64,000 nucleotides of DNA from Amoebidium appalachense (lineage: Eukaryota; Ichthyosporea). Below, in pieces: positions 13,637 to 49,979 of this stretch. The notes beneath the pieces are model-generated. The model ran no database searches. It was not told where the DNA came from and was given only the letters and a program-made list of their open reading frames with translations. Numbering within the stretch: the first letter of the stretch is position 1; each line of letters begins with the position of its first letter. The stretch is taken from NCBI GenBank assembly GCA_963693365.1, contig CAVNZM010000009.1, positions 496,001-560,000 of the forward strand, given 5' to 3'. The translations under genes and the position numbers were made by a program.

Positions 13637-16415
13637 TGGTTGGGTGAGTTCGATGTCTGTGTATAGGGGGAGGCCGGGGATGGGGGGAAAGGGGGGGTTT
13701 TGAATGCGGAACACGGTACAAAGTACGCATACACGACGAGAAGCATGGTGCAGGACACATGCAAAGGTAAACATTCGAGTATGCAACATCAGCCATGTGC
13801 ACAGTATGCGTCATAAGCAGAGCCCATCCTCAGGGAGGACCCAAGTCATCAATTGCGTCTGAGTTTCGACCCCTTAGCCCGCGTATATACGACACTCCAA
13901 CTCAGACAGCAGCATCAACTGAGCTTGGGCGGGTCAACCCGTCTTGATCAAAGACGAGCAGGGTTGCTTATGCAAGCAAGGTGAGCAAAACGGTGAAGAT
14001 GTGTGTGCAAACTAATGCAGTGCAGCGAAAAATGTGTATGTGCTTACAGATGCACGACACAGAGCAACCATGCCCCGTTGCATGGAAGTAAAGCGGTCTC
14101 CACACAGTGGTCTGTCCTGAAAGGACACCTCTGAAAGAAGACTGGGGGGGGTTTTGAATGCGGAACACGGTACAAAGTACGCATACACGACGAGAAGCAT
14201 GGTGCAGGACACATGCAAAGGTAAACATTCGGGGGGAAAGGGGGGGGGGGGGGGGGGGGGGGGGGGAGGTGGAAGGCGCCTGGATGTGAATACAGTTACT
14301 GACTGTAATCATACTGTCACCTCATCCTCCCCACTTCCCCATCTCCCCTCCCTCCTTTTCCATCTCAATCCCCCTCCCCCCCAACCCCTCCCCCCCAAAA
14401 AACAACAATAAAAATAATGACAATAAAGTAAGCCAGACCTCCAGGCCAGTAACTTCACAAGAACCCCCCCTACCTCCCTCACGGATCCCCCGCCACCCAA
14501 AACTACTTTTTCCATCAAGCTCCTTCGAACCCATCTGTTCCTCTAGGCACGTTTCCACCTCCCTCAACCTCCACCTCTCCATACCCTCTCTCTCTCTCTC
14601 CCTCCCCCCCCTCCCCCCCACTTCCAAGCCACTACCGTCATCCAGAAAATAAAGAAGAAGAAAAAAGGTGAGAGCCACCCCACCTGCTCGTAGCCAACCA
14701 CGGCCGCCTTCTTTGAATCCACCCAGTACGCGTCCATATAAGGAAATAACACCTGCACATCCTCGCCCTTGCTCTGTGGGGGCACAAACGCCACCCGATA
14801 CTTCTCTAGCGTGGCCAGGCTGATGCCTAATTTGGTAAAGTCCTCCACACGTGTTTTCTTATCCGTGAGCGATCTCTTCAGCATGTCCCCATATACCGCG
14901 TCCATTTCCCTCAGTACCCCCATGTCGACCCCGTTGCTTTGAAATTTCGTGTTACCCCACTTGTGCGGATCTCTCAAAACCTCCTGCAAGCCACCGTACT
15001 GACCAATAGCACCACACGCCTTGCAATCGTAATCACCATATTTGGCATTGACAAAAAAATGCGGCGTAAACGTCCACTCTGGTGCCGTGTGTTTGGGTGT
15101 CTCCCTTGCAGCTGTGTCTTTCAGAAGCCTACCCTTCTTCACTGGTGGTTTTGGTGCTTCGGGAGGTGGGCCTTCTGCTTGTTGGAGGCAAAATGGACAA
15201 GAGTGTGCGGCAATTTGGGTCGGCCCGACTACATGTTGCACTCCAGCCCGAGTAAGGCGATCACGAAGGACTGAGTCGACAGGGCCCTGTGCAAAGGCGA
15301 CACTTTTCCAGACTGTTGTGTGTGAAGGGGGGGGGAGGGTGGATGAGAGTGGGGGGGAGGGGAGGGGAGGGGGGGGGGGGGGGGGGAAATAGGGGGAATA
15401 GGGGGGGGGAGGGGTGTGTGGGTATGGTTGTGTGCGTGTGCTTGCGCCTGAGTGTGTGTGTGGGGGGAGGGAGGGGAGGGGGGGGGGGGGGGGGGGGGGG
15501 GGGGAGGGGGGATGGACGGGTGTGTGTGGGCAGGTGGGTGGGTGGGTGGGTGGGTGAGTGGGTTGGTGCGTGGCTGGGTGTTTGGGTGGGTGTTTGTTTG
15601 CCCGCGAGTGTGGGTATGGTGGTATGAGTTTTGTTGGGGCAGGGGCCGGGGGGGGGGGGGGGGGGGGGGGGGGGATATTTGTGTCACTTGACGTGAGTTA
15701 AGAGGCTTTTTCTTTCCCAGCTGCCACTTTGATACCACAACCTAAAGGTAGCCACCCACCGCGCCAAATTCCTTTACTCTCTAACCCACTCTCTTCCTCA
15801 CCCTCTCCCCAATCTCACCGCCGTGCCCGCTTATTCTCCCCCCTATCTTGCCTGCACAGCCACATATACATACACACGTGCGCATGCACCTTCACAAACT
15901 GCCCGTTCCCCCATTATCCCAAACACGATGTCTATTTGGTGCTTTCACAAGTCTTCTCATTCTCTACCTGCTACTAAATTCTGCCCGCCGACGGGAACTT
16001 TAAGGCCGTCATCTGCAGTACGCACACACACAACTAAGTGAATAAAACGGAATGTACGCACAGACATATGCACCCTCTCGTACAAACTTATGGTCACTCC
16101 CACCCCCAACTATGCACACACACAGTGACCCTCTGCACATCTATACACACACAAACACGCACGCACACACGCAGGCGCTCACACCCATATGCGCTTGCAC
16201 AAGCACTGTGCATGCATAATACTTATAAATAAGAAAAAAGAATGCGAAGGCATGTTATGACATAGGATGGAACCCTTAATCCTGTGCTTCGTGTTCGTTT
16301 TGCCCCTTTCATTTAATAGCACATCCCACGTACCATGCATATACTTCCGCCCTGCAGTCGTGGCCTTAAACGTTGCTGCGCTGCCAAGAATCTTCCATCC
16401 TCCCACCAGCGCCAT
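7161..16415 (-). CDS. TWNK: Twinkle, mitochondrial replicative DNA helicase (T7 gp4-like)
   Basis: Twinkle is the hexameric 5'-3' helicase of the mitochondrial DNA replisome. Nine exons: 16334-16415, 14684-15312, 13292-13573, 12551-12711, 11666-11755, 10419-10588, 9692-9965, 8633-8858, 7161-7442; all GT-AG and in phase, 731 aa (human about 684). Exon 1 encodes 27 residues rich in basic and small residues, suiting a mitochondrial targeting peptide; it joins exon 2 in frame, which decided the start. Residues 66-69 (CPFC) and 124-127 (CKAC) form a putative four-cysteine zinc site of the primase-like region. A TOPRIM-like region follows (about 250-385), with HQSTGLP as in animal Twinkle and without the usual TEGE acidic motif. 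The RecA-like helicase core has Walker A GPTGAGKT (451-458), TLWGSFEIPN, the Walker B-like stretch HFLLDNLQFM, HVTLVIHPKK, and KASQEADNVLVLQ near the end. The acidic C-tail is of low complexity. Introns hold long (GT)n and C/G runs. Exon 1 is the least certain part. Confidence 0.95.
7452..7628. repeat. (GT)n microsatellite, ~175 bp, in last Twinkle intron
   Basis: An almost uninterrupted GT repeat with a few GC interruptions begins only about 10 nt upstream (in gene direction) of the acceptor of the last Twinkle exon. On the coding strand it reads (CA)n. Confidence 0.95.
8237..8632. repeat. (CA)n microsatellite block in last Twinkle intron
   Basis: Three CA tracts (about 8237-8266, 8374-8461 and 8541-8632) are separated by short mixed sequence. 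The right tract ends directly at the donor of the exon 8633-8858, so on the coding strand the intron begins GTGTGTG. Confidence 0.95.
9120..9195. repeat. (CCCT)n tetranucleotide tract
   Basis: About 14 consecutive CCCT units lie inside a longer C/T-rich segment (about 8990-9270) of the Twinkle intron 8859-9691. Confidence 0.9.
13698..13980 (+). repeat. Dispersed G-run-associated repeat, near-full copy
   Basis: It follows a run of G and starts TTTTGAATGCGGAACACGG. It contains ATAAGCAGAGCCCATCCTCA, GAGTTTCGACC, CAACTCAGA and finally CCGTCTTGATCAAAGACGAG followed by CAGGGTTGCTTATGCAAGCA. The same landmarks in the same order appear at 30450-30705. It lies in the Twinkle intron 13574-14683, antisense to the gene. 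I know of no family name for it. Confidence 0.85.
14151..14231 (+). repeat. Partial second copy of the dispersed repeat
   Basis: The 5' 80 bp of the element (from GTTTTGAATGCGGAACACGG to GTAAACATTC) is repeated essentially without change from 13697-13777, again directly after a G-run and again followed by a G-run. Its near-identity to the neighbour suggests recent local duplication. Confidence 0.88.
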
Positions 16416-17220
16416 ACTTGCGCTTTTGCTTTACGCAAACTCAGTAACGCGATTTCTATAACATAAACCTACACAGCACAGTACCCCAGCCTTAACCCGT
16501 CATGTCCATTCACTTAGGCTGAGCTCACTAAACAAACCCCTTACAAAGCCCTGAGAAAAATGCAAAGTGACACGAAGTGTTTAACGTTAAAAACAAAAAA
16601 AAAAGGGGGTTTGAACTCTGGCGTGGGGTATGACAGTATCTTTCGTTCGTTTTTTGCTCCTACGTCTCCTTCCTTGCACCTCTCACCCTCTCACTGGTTC
16701 GCGCCAAATTCTCATCACAAAAGCAGATCATGATTCTTTAGCTAATCACAATGTAAATTGGCAAGCGATAACCAATAGGAAGGGCGTAAAGTTTGATGTT
16801 TCGCGAATCAGACGAAAGCTTGGATTTTCTCATAGTCGCCGGGTATGTTCCCTTGTTCGAGCTGCTCTATGTACGAAAGGTGGCTTTGGTGGTTTATTTT
16901 CTGGGCCGAAATTCATACGTAACGGTAAAGGATCTACATACACTTACTATAACATAGATACATATACGCGTATTATATTTTTACAGATTTTTCATAGGTC
17001 ATGGCTTGCCAACGGCTTTTTGTCCTAGAGACCCCCTCCCCCCTCCCCCCCCCCCCCCCCCGGGCCCCCCCTTTCCCTCCGCCCCTCCAGTCTATCTCCC
17101 TCTCCCTCCCCCTCCCCTCCCCCCCCCCCCCCCCGGTCCCACACACCCTAACATCCTTTCTGAAAAGACAAAGACCCAACCAAAAGCCGAACCACAACCT
17201 GGTACTTGCTAAGTGATTGT
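16416..17220. other. Intergenic spacer between Twinkle start and cystatin end
   Basis: The 805 bp must hold the Twinkle promoter and the cystatin 3' end. An open plus-strand frame (16630-17028, 132 codons) has ordinary composition but matches nothing I recognise; it ends in a C-rich tract. C-runs occur at about 17043-17060 and 17118-17134. No clear TATA box could be assigned to Twinkle. Confidence 0.5.
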
Positions 17221-18267
17221 TTATGAAGGAGGCGAGGCAAAATATGCCGGTGGGTTTGAGCCCACGTCCCACTGCACACCGTGCAGGATCAGCCTCTCGC
17301 CCATATGAGGCAGTGTGCGGTAGACCCCCAGCACAATGCTCTCACTGCCCGTGTCCACCTGAGAGGAGGAAGGAGGGGGAGTGGGGGGGGGGGGGGGGGG
17401 GGGAAGGCCGTAAGAAAAGGCTAGTCAGTCCATGGTAGAAGTTTCCTTCCGTTCCACAAGGTGAAATATAAACGAAAAGCTCCGCACTACGTATATGTAT
17501 ATAGCTGACAGGAGCAGAGGGGAGTGTGTTAAGCAGCAGTGTGCTGTGTAACCTCATTGGAAGCCCCGAGGGTTAATGGGATGAGAGTTTGGTTGGGGTT
17601 GGGGCGGGGCGCAGGAAGGCGGGAGGGGGAGGCAGGTGAAAGCCCAATAGGCAGACCATTCTTCAATTTCATGTAAGAAAGAGAAGAGTATTTATGCGAC
17701 GGGAGGGGAGAGGGGGGGGGGAGGGGGGAGGGGGGGGGGGGCTGAGATGGAAACAATCACAAGCTTCACCCATGCGAACGCATGGTTCCACCACCTACCA
17801 CAGCCACGCTCCTGAAGCGCTTCCTTGAGCAACAAAACAGAACAGCTATAAAGCGAACATCCCGACAGGATGCATGAACGCCTACCTTTATGAAGTAGTT
17901 CATACCAGCCACCACCTGGGCTGTGTATTCGGTGGCAACAAACTGTGGGAACTGGCGGTTGGCCTCTTGCTCCGCCTCAAGCCGCACCTGCGCCAGAGAA
18001 CATGTCACCACACACGGACACATAAGGACTGCAAGCAGAGGCAGTGCAGCTATCAAGCTCACAAAAAAAAAAATTCTCGTCACACACACGGGCACACAAT
18101 CACACTTGAGCAGATGCACATAAAGCCACACACATACACGTACAGGCACACGGACAGGCACGCACCCTGTCCGCTATGTTCTGTATGTTGCTGTCTGCTG
18201 GTCGCACTTCGTGGCAGCCCCCGCACAGCTGCACATGTGGCCTCGCTTGGGTTGGTTGTTCCGCCAT
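17221..18267 (-). CDS. CSTB: Stefin-type cystatin, cysteine protease inhibitor
   Basis: Stefins are small cytosolic inhibitors of papain-like cysteine proteases such as cathepsins. Three exons, 18166-18267, 17886-17987 and 17221-17358, all phase 0 with GT-AG junctions, give 113 aa (typical stefins are about 98-100). The N-terminal conserved glycine region appears as LCGGCHEVRPAD (residues 14-25), followed by the helix IQNIADRV. The first inhibitory hairpin is QVVAGMNYFIKV, the family QxVxG motif. The second loop is YRTLPHMGERL. There is no signal peptide and only the N-terminal cysteines, as expected for a stefin rather than a secreted cystatin. The extra length is mainly a 13-residue N-terminal extension and a longer C-terminus. 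The ATG at 18265-18267 is the only one giving the full N-terminal trunk. It lies 0.8 kb from the Twinkle start on the same strand but appears to be an independent gene. Confidence 0.93.
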
Positions 18268-18470
18268 TCTTCCTTCTGTCTTTGCAGCTTGTTCTTCTCT
18301 GTGTTGTCTGTGTGGAACTAGCCTCTTTTTTTTCGTTTTTATCCCAGCGTAAAGTTTCGTCATCAGTCGGCACCAGTGGTTGAAAGGGAAGGGCTTATAG
18401 TCTAAAAAGGAATACCCGTACGGCGTGGCTCATTCTTTGCTGTTCACATTGGTCTTTTCGCGGATTTCAG

Positions 18471-18478
18471 TGACGTCA
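18471..18478. promoter_or_regulatory. CRE-like palindrome upstream of the cystatin gene
   Basis: The perfect palindrome TGACGTCA, the classical binding site of CREB/ATF-type bZIP factors, lies about 200 bp upstream of the cystatin start codon. The same octamer lies about 250 bp upstream of the BRR2 start. Function is inferred from the motif and its position only. Confidence 0.5.
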
Positions 18479-19169
18479 TCACACCCAAGGCCAAGATAGG
18501 GCCGGCCCTTCTCTCCGGCATGTGTGAACTATATTACGCAAACATACATCTCTGCTGGGGGTTACGTAGGTACTCACTACAGACCCAACCCGGTAGTAGT
18601 AGCAGGCTTACTGTAGTGACATCGAACAAACGTTTATGCATGGCACATGACCTCTGGTCGGGGCCATGGACAGGGGTAAACGTGCCGCACCGCACCTTCA
18701 ATTGCAATGGCCATGGGCGGAGCTCATCGGCCATGGCCATGCCCTTAGCTCATGCCCTTAGGGACATCAGGCACATGCCGATGCTGAGGTTATTCACATC
18801 TAATCTTTGTCCATAGAAGTACAATGTGTGGCTGTGCATGTTGTAGATATTTGATTCATTGCCAACCACCTGTCGCAAATTTTTTCTGCCATTATAATTG
18901 CTCAGGAAATTTGGGATGTATTTTAGATATAAAAACGTTATACTATCACAATATGATATGTATTTTGTAAGGTCGTCTCTTACATGTGTATCTCGTTGAG
19001 TAAAAGTGCTGTCACACTGTGACCCAGAATTGGTGCCGGCACCTCATCACAGATCACATATAAGCATATATGTCGTTAATAAAGAAAAATTCACACACCC
19101 CAAATATAGATAGTGGTGTAAAATTTTCCAGATAATGCTGCGTGTGTGTGTGTAAATTTTTTTTTTTTT

Positions 19170-19290
19170 TTTTTTTTTTCTTCTTTTGACTGGATTTATT
19201 CGACGGAAAGATATGCAAGTATGCACGGCATACTGAGAAGACAATAAAAACTTCACGAGTTATTCAGTAACAAGTGCATACTGAGATACC
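19170..19290 (+). repeat. Short dispersed repeat, copy 2 (first copy at 6325-6460)
   Basis: It contains TTTTGACTGGATTTATTC, ATGCAAGTATGC, CGGCATACT and ACGAGTTATTCAG in the same order as near 6340, again directly after a T-run. Confidence 0.75.
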
Positions 19291-19957
19291 TGAACACTGT
19301 GTGAAAATCATATAAATACTCAATGTGACGACCAACAGAATTCAACAAAAAGTCTAAAGTGTTCACATTGCCAGCTAGTGTAGCAGATACCCGGAGGGAA
19401 AGAGGTAAAACGCGACATAAAAATTCACACCTATCAACATGCTTGCGATTAAAAAGGTCAGCACAAAAGTGGCATTTTAGTGTTTAAAATGTATATTTTT
19501 GAATATTGGGAAACAAGTCTATTCACTTTCTAATTCGGTGACCCAGGCCTGCAAAGAGAGTTTTGATTTTTGCCAGTGACGCCATTTTTTCGTTCTGTCC
19601 GCGGTGGCCGCGTCCCCCGGGAAGGGGAGGGGGGCTTTGACGCAGTAACACAGTCGTGAGGTTAATTTTTCTCGTATAGTGCCACGCCGCAACAATCAAT
19701 CGATAAAGAGGCCTAGGCCGAATATGCACTCACCATTTATTCAGTCACGCACAACTAAAGAAAGACCCAGCCGCAGTGACTGTCCAATTGAATCGTGGCT
19801 TGGGGCTGCGGGGACATGTGGCTCAGTGCACCTCTGAGTCAGGTGTGCGCATGAGGCGCACCTGTGTGTGGTGTGTGTGTGTGGGGGGAGGGGGGAGGGT
19901 TGGGGGGGGGGAGGGGAACGGGGGGGAGAAGGGGAGGGTGTGTGTGTGTCTGTGCGC

Positions 19958-20021
<64 letters not shown>

Positions 20022-20353
20022 ATGTGTGCGTGTGTGTGTGTGCGCGTGCGCAAATTGCGTGTGTGGACATCATTTAGGCTTGTGTCGCGTACAAAAGTGC
20101 ACATAAACCCATCAACATTGTAGTGTAAACTAATACTAACAGTTTGTGCGTGCACACAAAGTGAACCAGTCTAGAGGTCGGACATCACCAGAGTAGTGAC
20201 ACCGCTTTTCTCGAGTATCTGTAATGTAATGGTTTCACGCTGCCACCGCATCCTCATGCATCATGTGGTAAGAAAACATTGTTATAGTCATGCTATCAAA
20301 AAGAGGGGTGTGGGGGAGTGGGGGGAAAAGGGGGGGGTGGGGGGAAGAAGGGG

Positions 20354-20499
20354 GTTTTAAGGCAGAACATAATACGAAGCACAACTACACCATGAAAAAC
20401 ACAGTGCAAGACACGTAAGGGCAAACACTCAAGCATGCACCAACACAGCGCATGCAAGTGCTACTGACATGAGCCAATCCCATTCTCCAAGGGGACCAA

Positions 20500-20500
<1 letters not shown>
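20354..20500 (+). repeat. Diverged copy of the dispersed G-run-associated repeat
   Basis: After a G-run it reads GTTTTAAGGCAGAACATAAT, then TACGAAGCACAACTACACC, CAGTGCAAGACACGTAAGGG, and GAGCCAATCCCATTCTCCAA, each a diverged version of the matching part of the copies at 13698 and 30450. It is intergenic. Confidence 0.7.
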
Positions 20501-20534
<34 letters not shown>

Positions 20535-20929
20535 TCTAGAATCAGGAACGAGAAAATGTGTGCGCGTGTGCCTGTACCCGGGTGCTTTTGTGTTGTGTAT
20601 GCCCACGCACATGTAGGTGTTTACGCCCACGACAATTTGTGTGCACACACGCATGTGTGTCCACGCACATGTATGTGCGCGCAGCGCGAGGTCGGAGAAT
20701 GGAGTTAAAGCGTTCAGGCAGGAGGGGACGCTGGGGAGGGGTGCACGGGGGGGGGGGGGGGGGAGGGGGGGGAGGGGGGCGGGGGGCGGGGGAGGAGAAG
20801 GGGAGGGAGGCTGAGCCGCTGAGGCCTAGGACGGGGGGAGGGGGACGCCTAGGGACCCCGGGGAGAGGGGAGATCTAGAGGGAGGGGGGAGGGCTAGCTC
20901 CGTTCACGAGGTACCCTTGTGTTGGCTTG

Positions 20930-20975
20930 TGACAGAGGAATTGCGGGAGGTGGTGGTGGTGGTGGTGGGGGGGGT

Positions 20976-21019
<44 letters not shown>

Positions 21020-21091
21020 GGAGATCGCCCACTGCATTATGATCAACTCCATCATGATTAACATTAGTCGTAAAACTTGCGCATTTACTGT

Positions 21092-21131
<40 letters not shown>

Positions 21132-21610
21132 GGGCCAGCATACATGTGGGACCCCCCAAACCCCCGTCTCTCTAGATTATACTGGATAGAGATCTATGGA
21201 TAGGAGAGGTACGGTCAACCCCCCCCCCCCCCCCCGTGTACATGCTATCAGCAATCCACAAAGTTTGGTAGGGTTTATTCCCCCCCCCCCCCCCCCCCCC
21301 CCCCCTTTGGGCCCCCCGTGTACATGCTATCAGCAATCCACAAAGTTTGGTAGGGTTTAATCCCCCCCCCCCCCCCCCCCCCCCCCAAAGGGGGGGGGGG
21401 GGGGGGGGGGGGGGGGAGAGAGAGAAAGAGAAGGAGAGAGAGAGAGAGAGAGGAGCAGTAAAGCTGCATCGAACGGACCGGGTTTGGAGCACATGGCTAC
21501 TACAAACATAGATTCAGGACCTTCAAGGCCTGTCGAGCTCAATCATCGCTAAAACCACAATTGGAGACGAGGTGGGTCCGACCGTGTTTCCACGCCTGAG
21601 GGGGGCAGGG

Positions 21611-21642
<32 letters not shown>

Positions 21643-21701
21643 AAAGAGAGAGAGAGAGAAAGAGAGAGAGAGTGTGTGTGCATGCGCGCGGGGGCTGGGA
21701 A

Positions 21702-21742
<41 letters not shown>

Positions 21743-21770
21743 ATCTGGGTGATGATCCCATCACATGAAT
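20930..21770. repeat. Dense cluster of G-runs and C-runs with an 82-bp duplication
   Basis: Within about 840 bp there are G-runs at about 20973-21017, 21092-21130, 21390-21416, 21617-21642 and 21702-21740, and C-runs at about 21220-21235, 21280-21305 and 21362-21386. A 42-bp sequence starting GTGTACATGCTATCAGCAAT occurs twice (about 21236 and 21318), each copy followed by a C-run. The C-run at 21362-21386 is separated from the G-run at 21390-21416 by AAA only, a perfect hairpin. Confidence 0.9.
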
Positions 21771-22315
21771 TACAGAAAAAGTTTTTTTTATTCAGCTGCC
21801 ACTTCACAGGCACTCAATCCACGCAGGCCATGTCAGTGTCTGGTGTATCACACACACCGCATATTTACACGGACTATCCCGATATCTCGTTTTTGCACAT
21901 AGCTTGAAAAGCTTCCCTCACCCCAATCGTGTGCAACTCGTCAAAACCATCACATTAGCATTTTGTGAATAAATAAACATAAGTGGGGGGAGGCGAATCA
22001 TTTTTTTGTGTCGCGTGGGTGAGAGCACTTCTAAAACAACATTTTGCTGTGTAATCTAAACATGCCGCACACCTGCGCTTGCAAATGCATTTCTCTTTTT
22101 CTTGACGGAAGCATATAGGATCACCCACCCTAACCCTTCCCTCTCCACATTAAAAAGGTTCGACACAGTTATGAAAACAAACAAACAAACAAACAAAACA
22201 AAACGAAAAAAAAAACAAAAAACAAACAAACAAAAACAATAAAAACATGACCAACAAACACGGTTCTGAAAACAAAAAAAAATCAACAGAAAACCAACAA
22301 ACACTTTTCAAGTTT

Positions 22316-47968
<25,653 letters not shown>

Positions 47969-48533
47969 GGTTGCAGTGCTAGGCCGCTACGCCACGACTG
48001 TGCGCTGAGACTAAACGCTACTCCTATCCCTCTCTCTTTCTTTCCTGCCTACACGCGCGCACCCGAGTATACACCTCTCTCTCTCTCTCTCCTTCCAGCC
48101 TGTCTTGCTGGCGACTCTGCCGATCATGTGCGCCGCCCGGAACTTTTCTGCAGCAGCCAACAAGGCCGATGCGATTGGCTGCTCCGACCTTACGTAAGGA
48201 AGACAACATCTGTTGACGTCATCAGGCGGCACTCAGTTCAACAACAGATCGCAGGGCCCGGGTATCATACCATACAGGAGTGGGCAATTTTTGATTTCTC
48301 CCTCCCCGGCCCCACCAGAGAAAATTTGATCTTTTTGGACCTCAAAGAAGTCAAATCCTGCAAAATCCACTACCGGGAGGCCAAAAAAGGGTGATTTCAC
48401 AAAAAAGCAGGGTCATACATGAAAAAAAGAAAATAGGCGAGTTCAGTGGGCTGCCGATAAGTATATTTCGTGCCTAACACGTACTGACGTGTTGCCCGTG
48501 CGACGTTATTATACATCTACTCAGGCGGCCCTT
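47969..48533. other. BRR2 5' flank
   Basis: This holds the promoter candidates described separately. The plus-strand frame around 48200-48394 stays open with protein-like composition (for example EWAIFDFSLPGPTRENLIFL) but has no recognised domain and no upstream exon, so it is not called. Confidence 0.45.
48171..48221. promoter_or_regulatory. Candidate BRR2 promoter elements (ATTGG, CTTACGTAAG, TGACGTCA)
   Basis: Between 200 and 255 bp upstream of the BRR2 start codon lie an inverted CCAAT box (GCGATTGGCT, 48171-48180), the palindrome CTTACGTAAG (48189-48198) and the CRE palindrome TGACGTCA (48214-48221). The cluster is compact. The assignment to BRR2 is by position only, and no TATA box is evident. 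Confidence 0.5.
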
Positions 48534-49979
48534 TTAACCCCGCGTTGTTCCCTGTGCCATATATGGCACAAAAAAAAAAATTATGTACCCGAGATTCAAA
48601 AATCAAAATCTCGCGCTGCAGGCCACCTACGGAGGTGCTTTTTGCTTACCTAATTAGGTTATGTATTTTCCTTTGGTAAGAAAGTCAAAGTTACCGGTAT
48701 ATAATTTAGTTTTCTAGGTTAGGTAAGCGTTTTCCTTCGAGGGGTCTATATTTTCAGAAGTGGCCGGCAATTTTCGCGTCCGGCGGCTTGTGCCCTATCC
48801 CGGGATTTGGCTCAGCCGTTGGCTGAGGCAGTCAGCCAAAATTACACATTCCAACGCCTGTGCAATAAAAAAGCATATGTGCTTGATTTTAGCGGTTTTG
48901 GGTGCTTCTGCTTGAATGAAAGCTATAAAAACAACACAGAAACATATATTATCATTGAAACTTAATATACTTTAAACCCCATTTGCACAAAAAACGGGGA
49001 AAATGAGCAGGAGCTCCCAGTTTCGCTACCAGCCGATAGCGTGGTCACCTCGTACTACATAGATCAGGGGTCTCAATAGATCACACCGTGCAAAGCATCT
49101 ATAGTCTGATCTATAGACACGCGACGAAATACGGTATGGGTTTTTAGATTTCATAATAACAAACATGCAAGAAAGATGCAAATTATATGCTAATGCGCTA
49201 ATATCTCTAAAGAAAAGGCCTTTTAGGGAAATGCAATATGCTTTCAATGTGATGCTCACCCTGTACGCAAAACATAAAGAAACAAAACAGAAGCGCAGAC
49301 GATAGCTCAGAAAGGGGTTCATTGCATCCGGAGTGAGGTGATCTATACTTGTTCACGCTGATAGGCTGGGCTGTCGACAATAAAACACGACGTGTGAAAA
49401 TGGTTTTGTAAACGGGCGATATAAACAGGCATGGTATATTGTTGATTATCATTTTGACGCTTGAATAACTTAAATTATATTATCTGCTCAGTACACGATC
49501 ATAATCAATACTGCATTACAGGGAAAGGAAGAACCTTTTGCGATATATACTTCAAACACACCATGAGAACCGCCTGTCATTGGTGTTATATCATGCATTA
49601 TGCTTCTCCAGTCTTCAGGTATGCACAAATAGTGGCTTAAAAGCGGCTCGTCTCTCATAAATCCTTCAGATGCACTCGAGCGTGATTGACCGGATGATCA
49701 GCCGGAAAAGCGGTTTTTTGCTTTACGTGTATCTAATTTACAGGGTTCATGCGCCTTGAGCCCCAAATCGGCCGCGAAAAAGTCACAAAAGTGTGTCCGA
49801 TCACGTGGTCGCAGCACGTGTTCCTACTTATAAACCCGCGTTTTTTTTTTACGGATGCCTAGATGACACACATATCGTGCTCGGGTTGTAATGGTAATCG
49901 GAAATAATCATTTCTTCACATTAAAGTATACATGTGTTTCAGACTCATTTTGCCTGAAAACGGGAACAACGCGGGGTTA

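Larger units (their letters stand above)
18268..22315. other. Intergenic region between cystatin start and BRR2 end
   Basis: The left part (18480-19720) is relatively unique and AT-richer and contains the second copy of the short repeat at 19170-19290. A G/C-rich patch at 19590-19640 is followed on the minus strand by a 20-codon open frame in a good start context (ATGGCGTCACTGG, from about 19585), too short to call. A (GT)n tract lies at 19962-20020. From 20300 to 21750 the DNA is dominated by G- and C-runs. The stretch 21950-22315 is A-rich, with AAAC repeats forming the BRR2 3' flank. No gene is supported. Confidence 0.6.

Noticed and set aside
13860-13890. tRNA-like B-box (GGTCGAAACTC on the minus strand) in the dispersed repeat
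   Set aside because: One base short of the B-box consensus and no convincing A-box at the right distance; no cloverleaf could be drawn. Kept only as a test in the repeat finding.
15689-15696. TGACGTGA as a Twinkle promoter element
   Set aside because: Once exon 1 was placed at 16334-16415, this site falls inside intron 1 rather than upstream of the gene.
16630-17028. 132-codon plus-strand open frame between Twinkle and cystatin
   Set aside because: Ordinary composition but no recognisable domain, no splice context, and its end runs into a C-rich tract. Too weak to call without expression or homology.
19645-19700. Possible snRNA (GCTTTG...GCAGT...TGAGGTT, then AATTTTTC like an Sm site)
   Set aside because: Only the first blocks resemble the start of U4 snRNA; the stems and the rest of the molecule do not match.
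15711-21800. Shared acceptor-like CAGCTGCCACTT at 15719 and 21793 as a spliced-leader or common exon
   Set aside because: The match is only about 12 bp after T-rich DNA and the following sequences differ.
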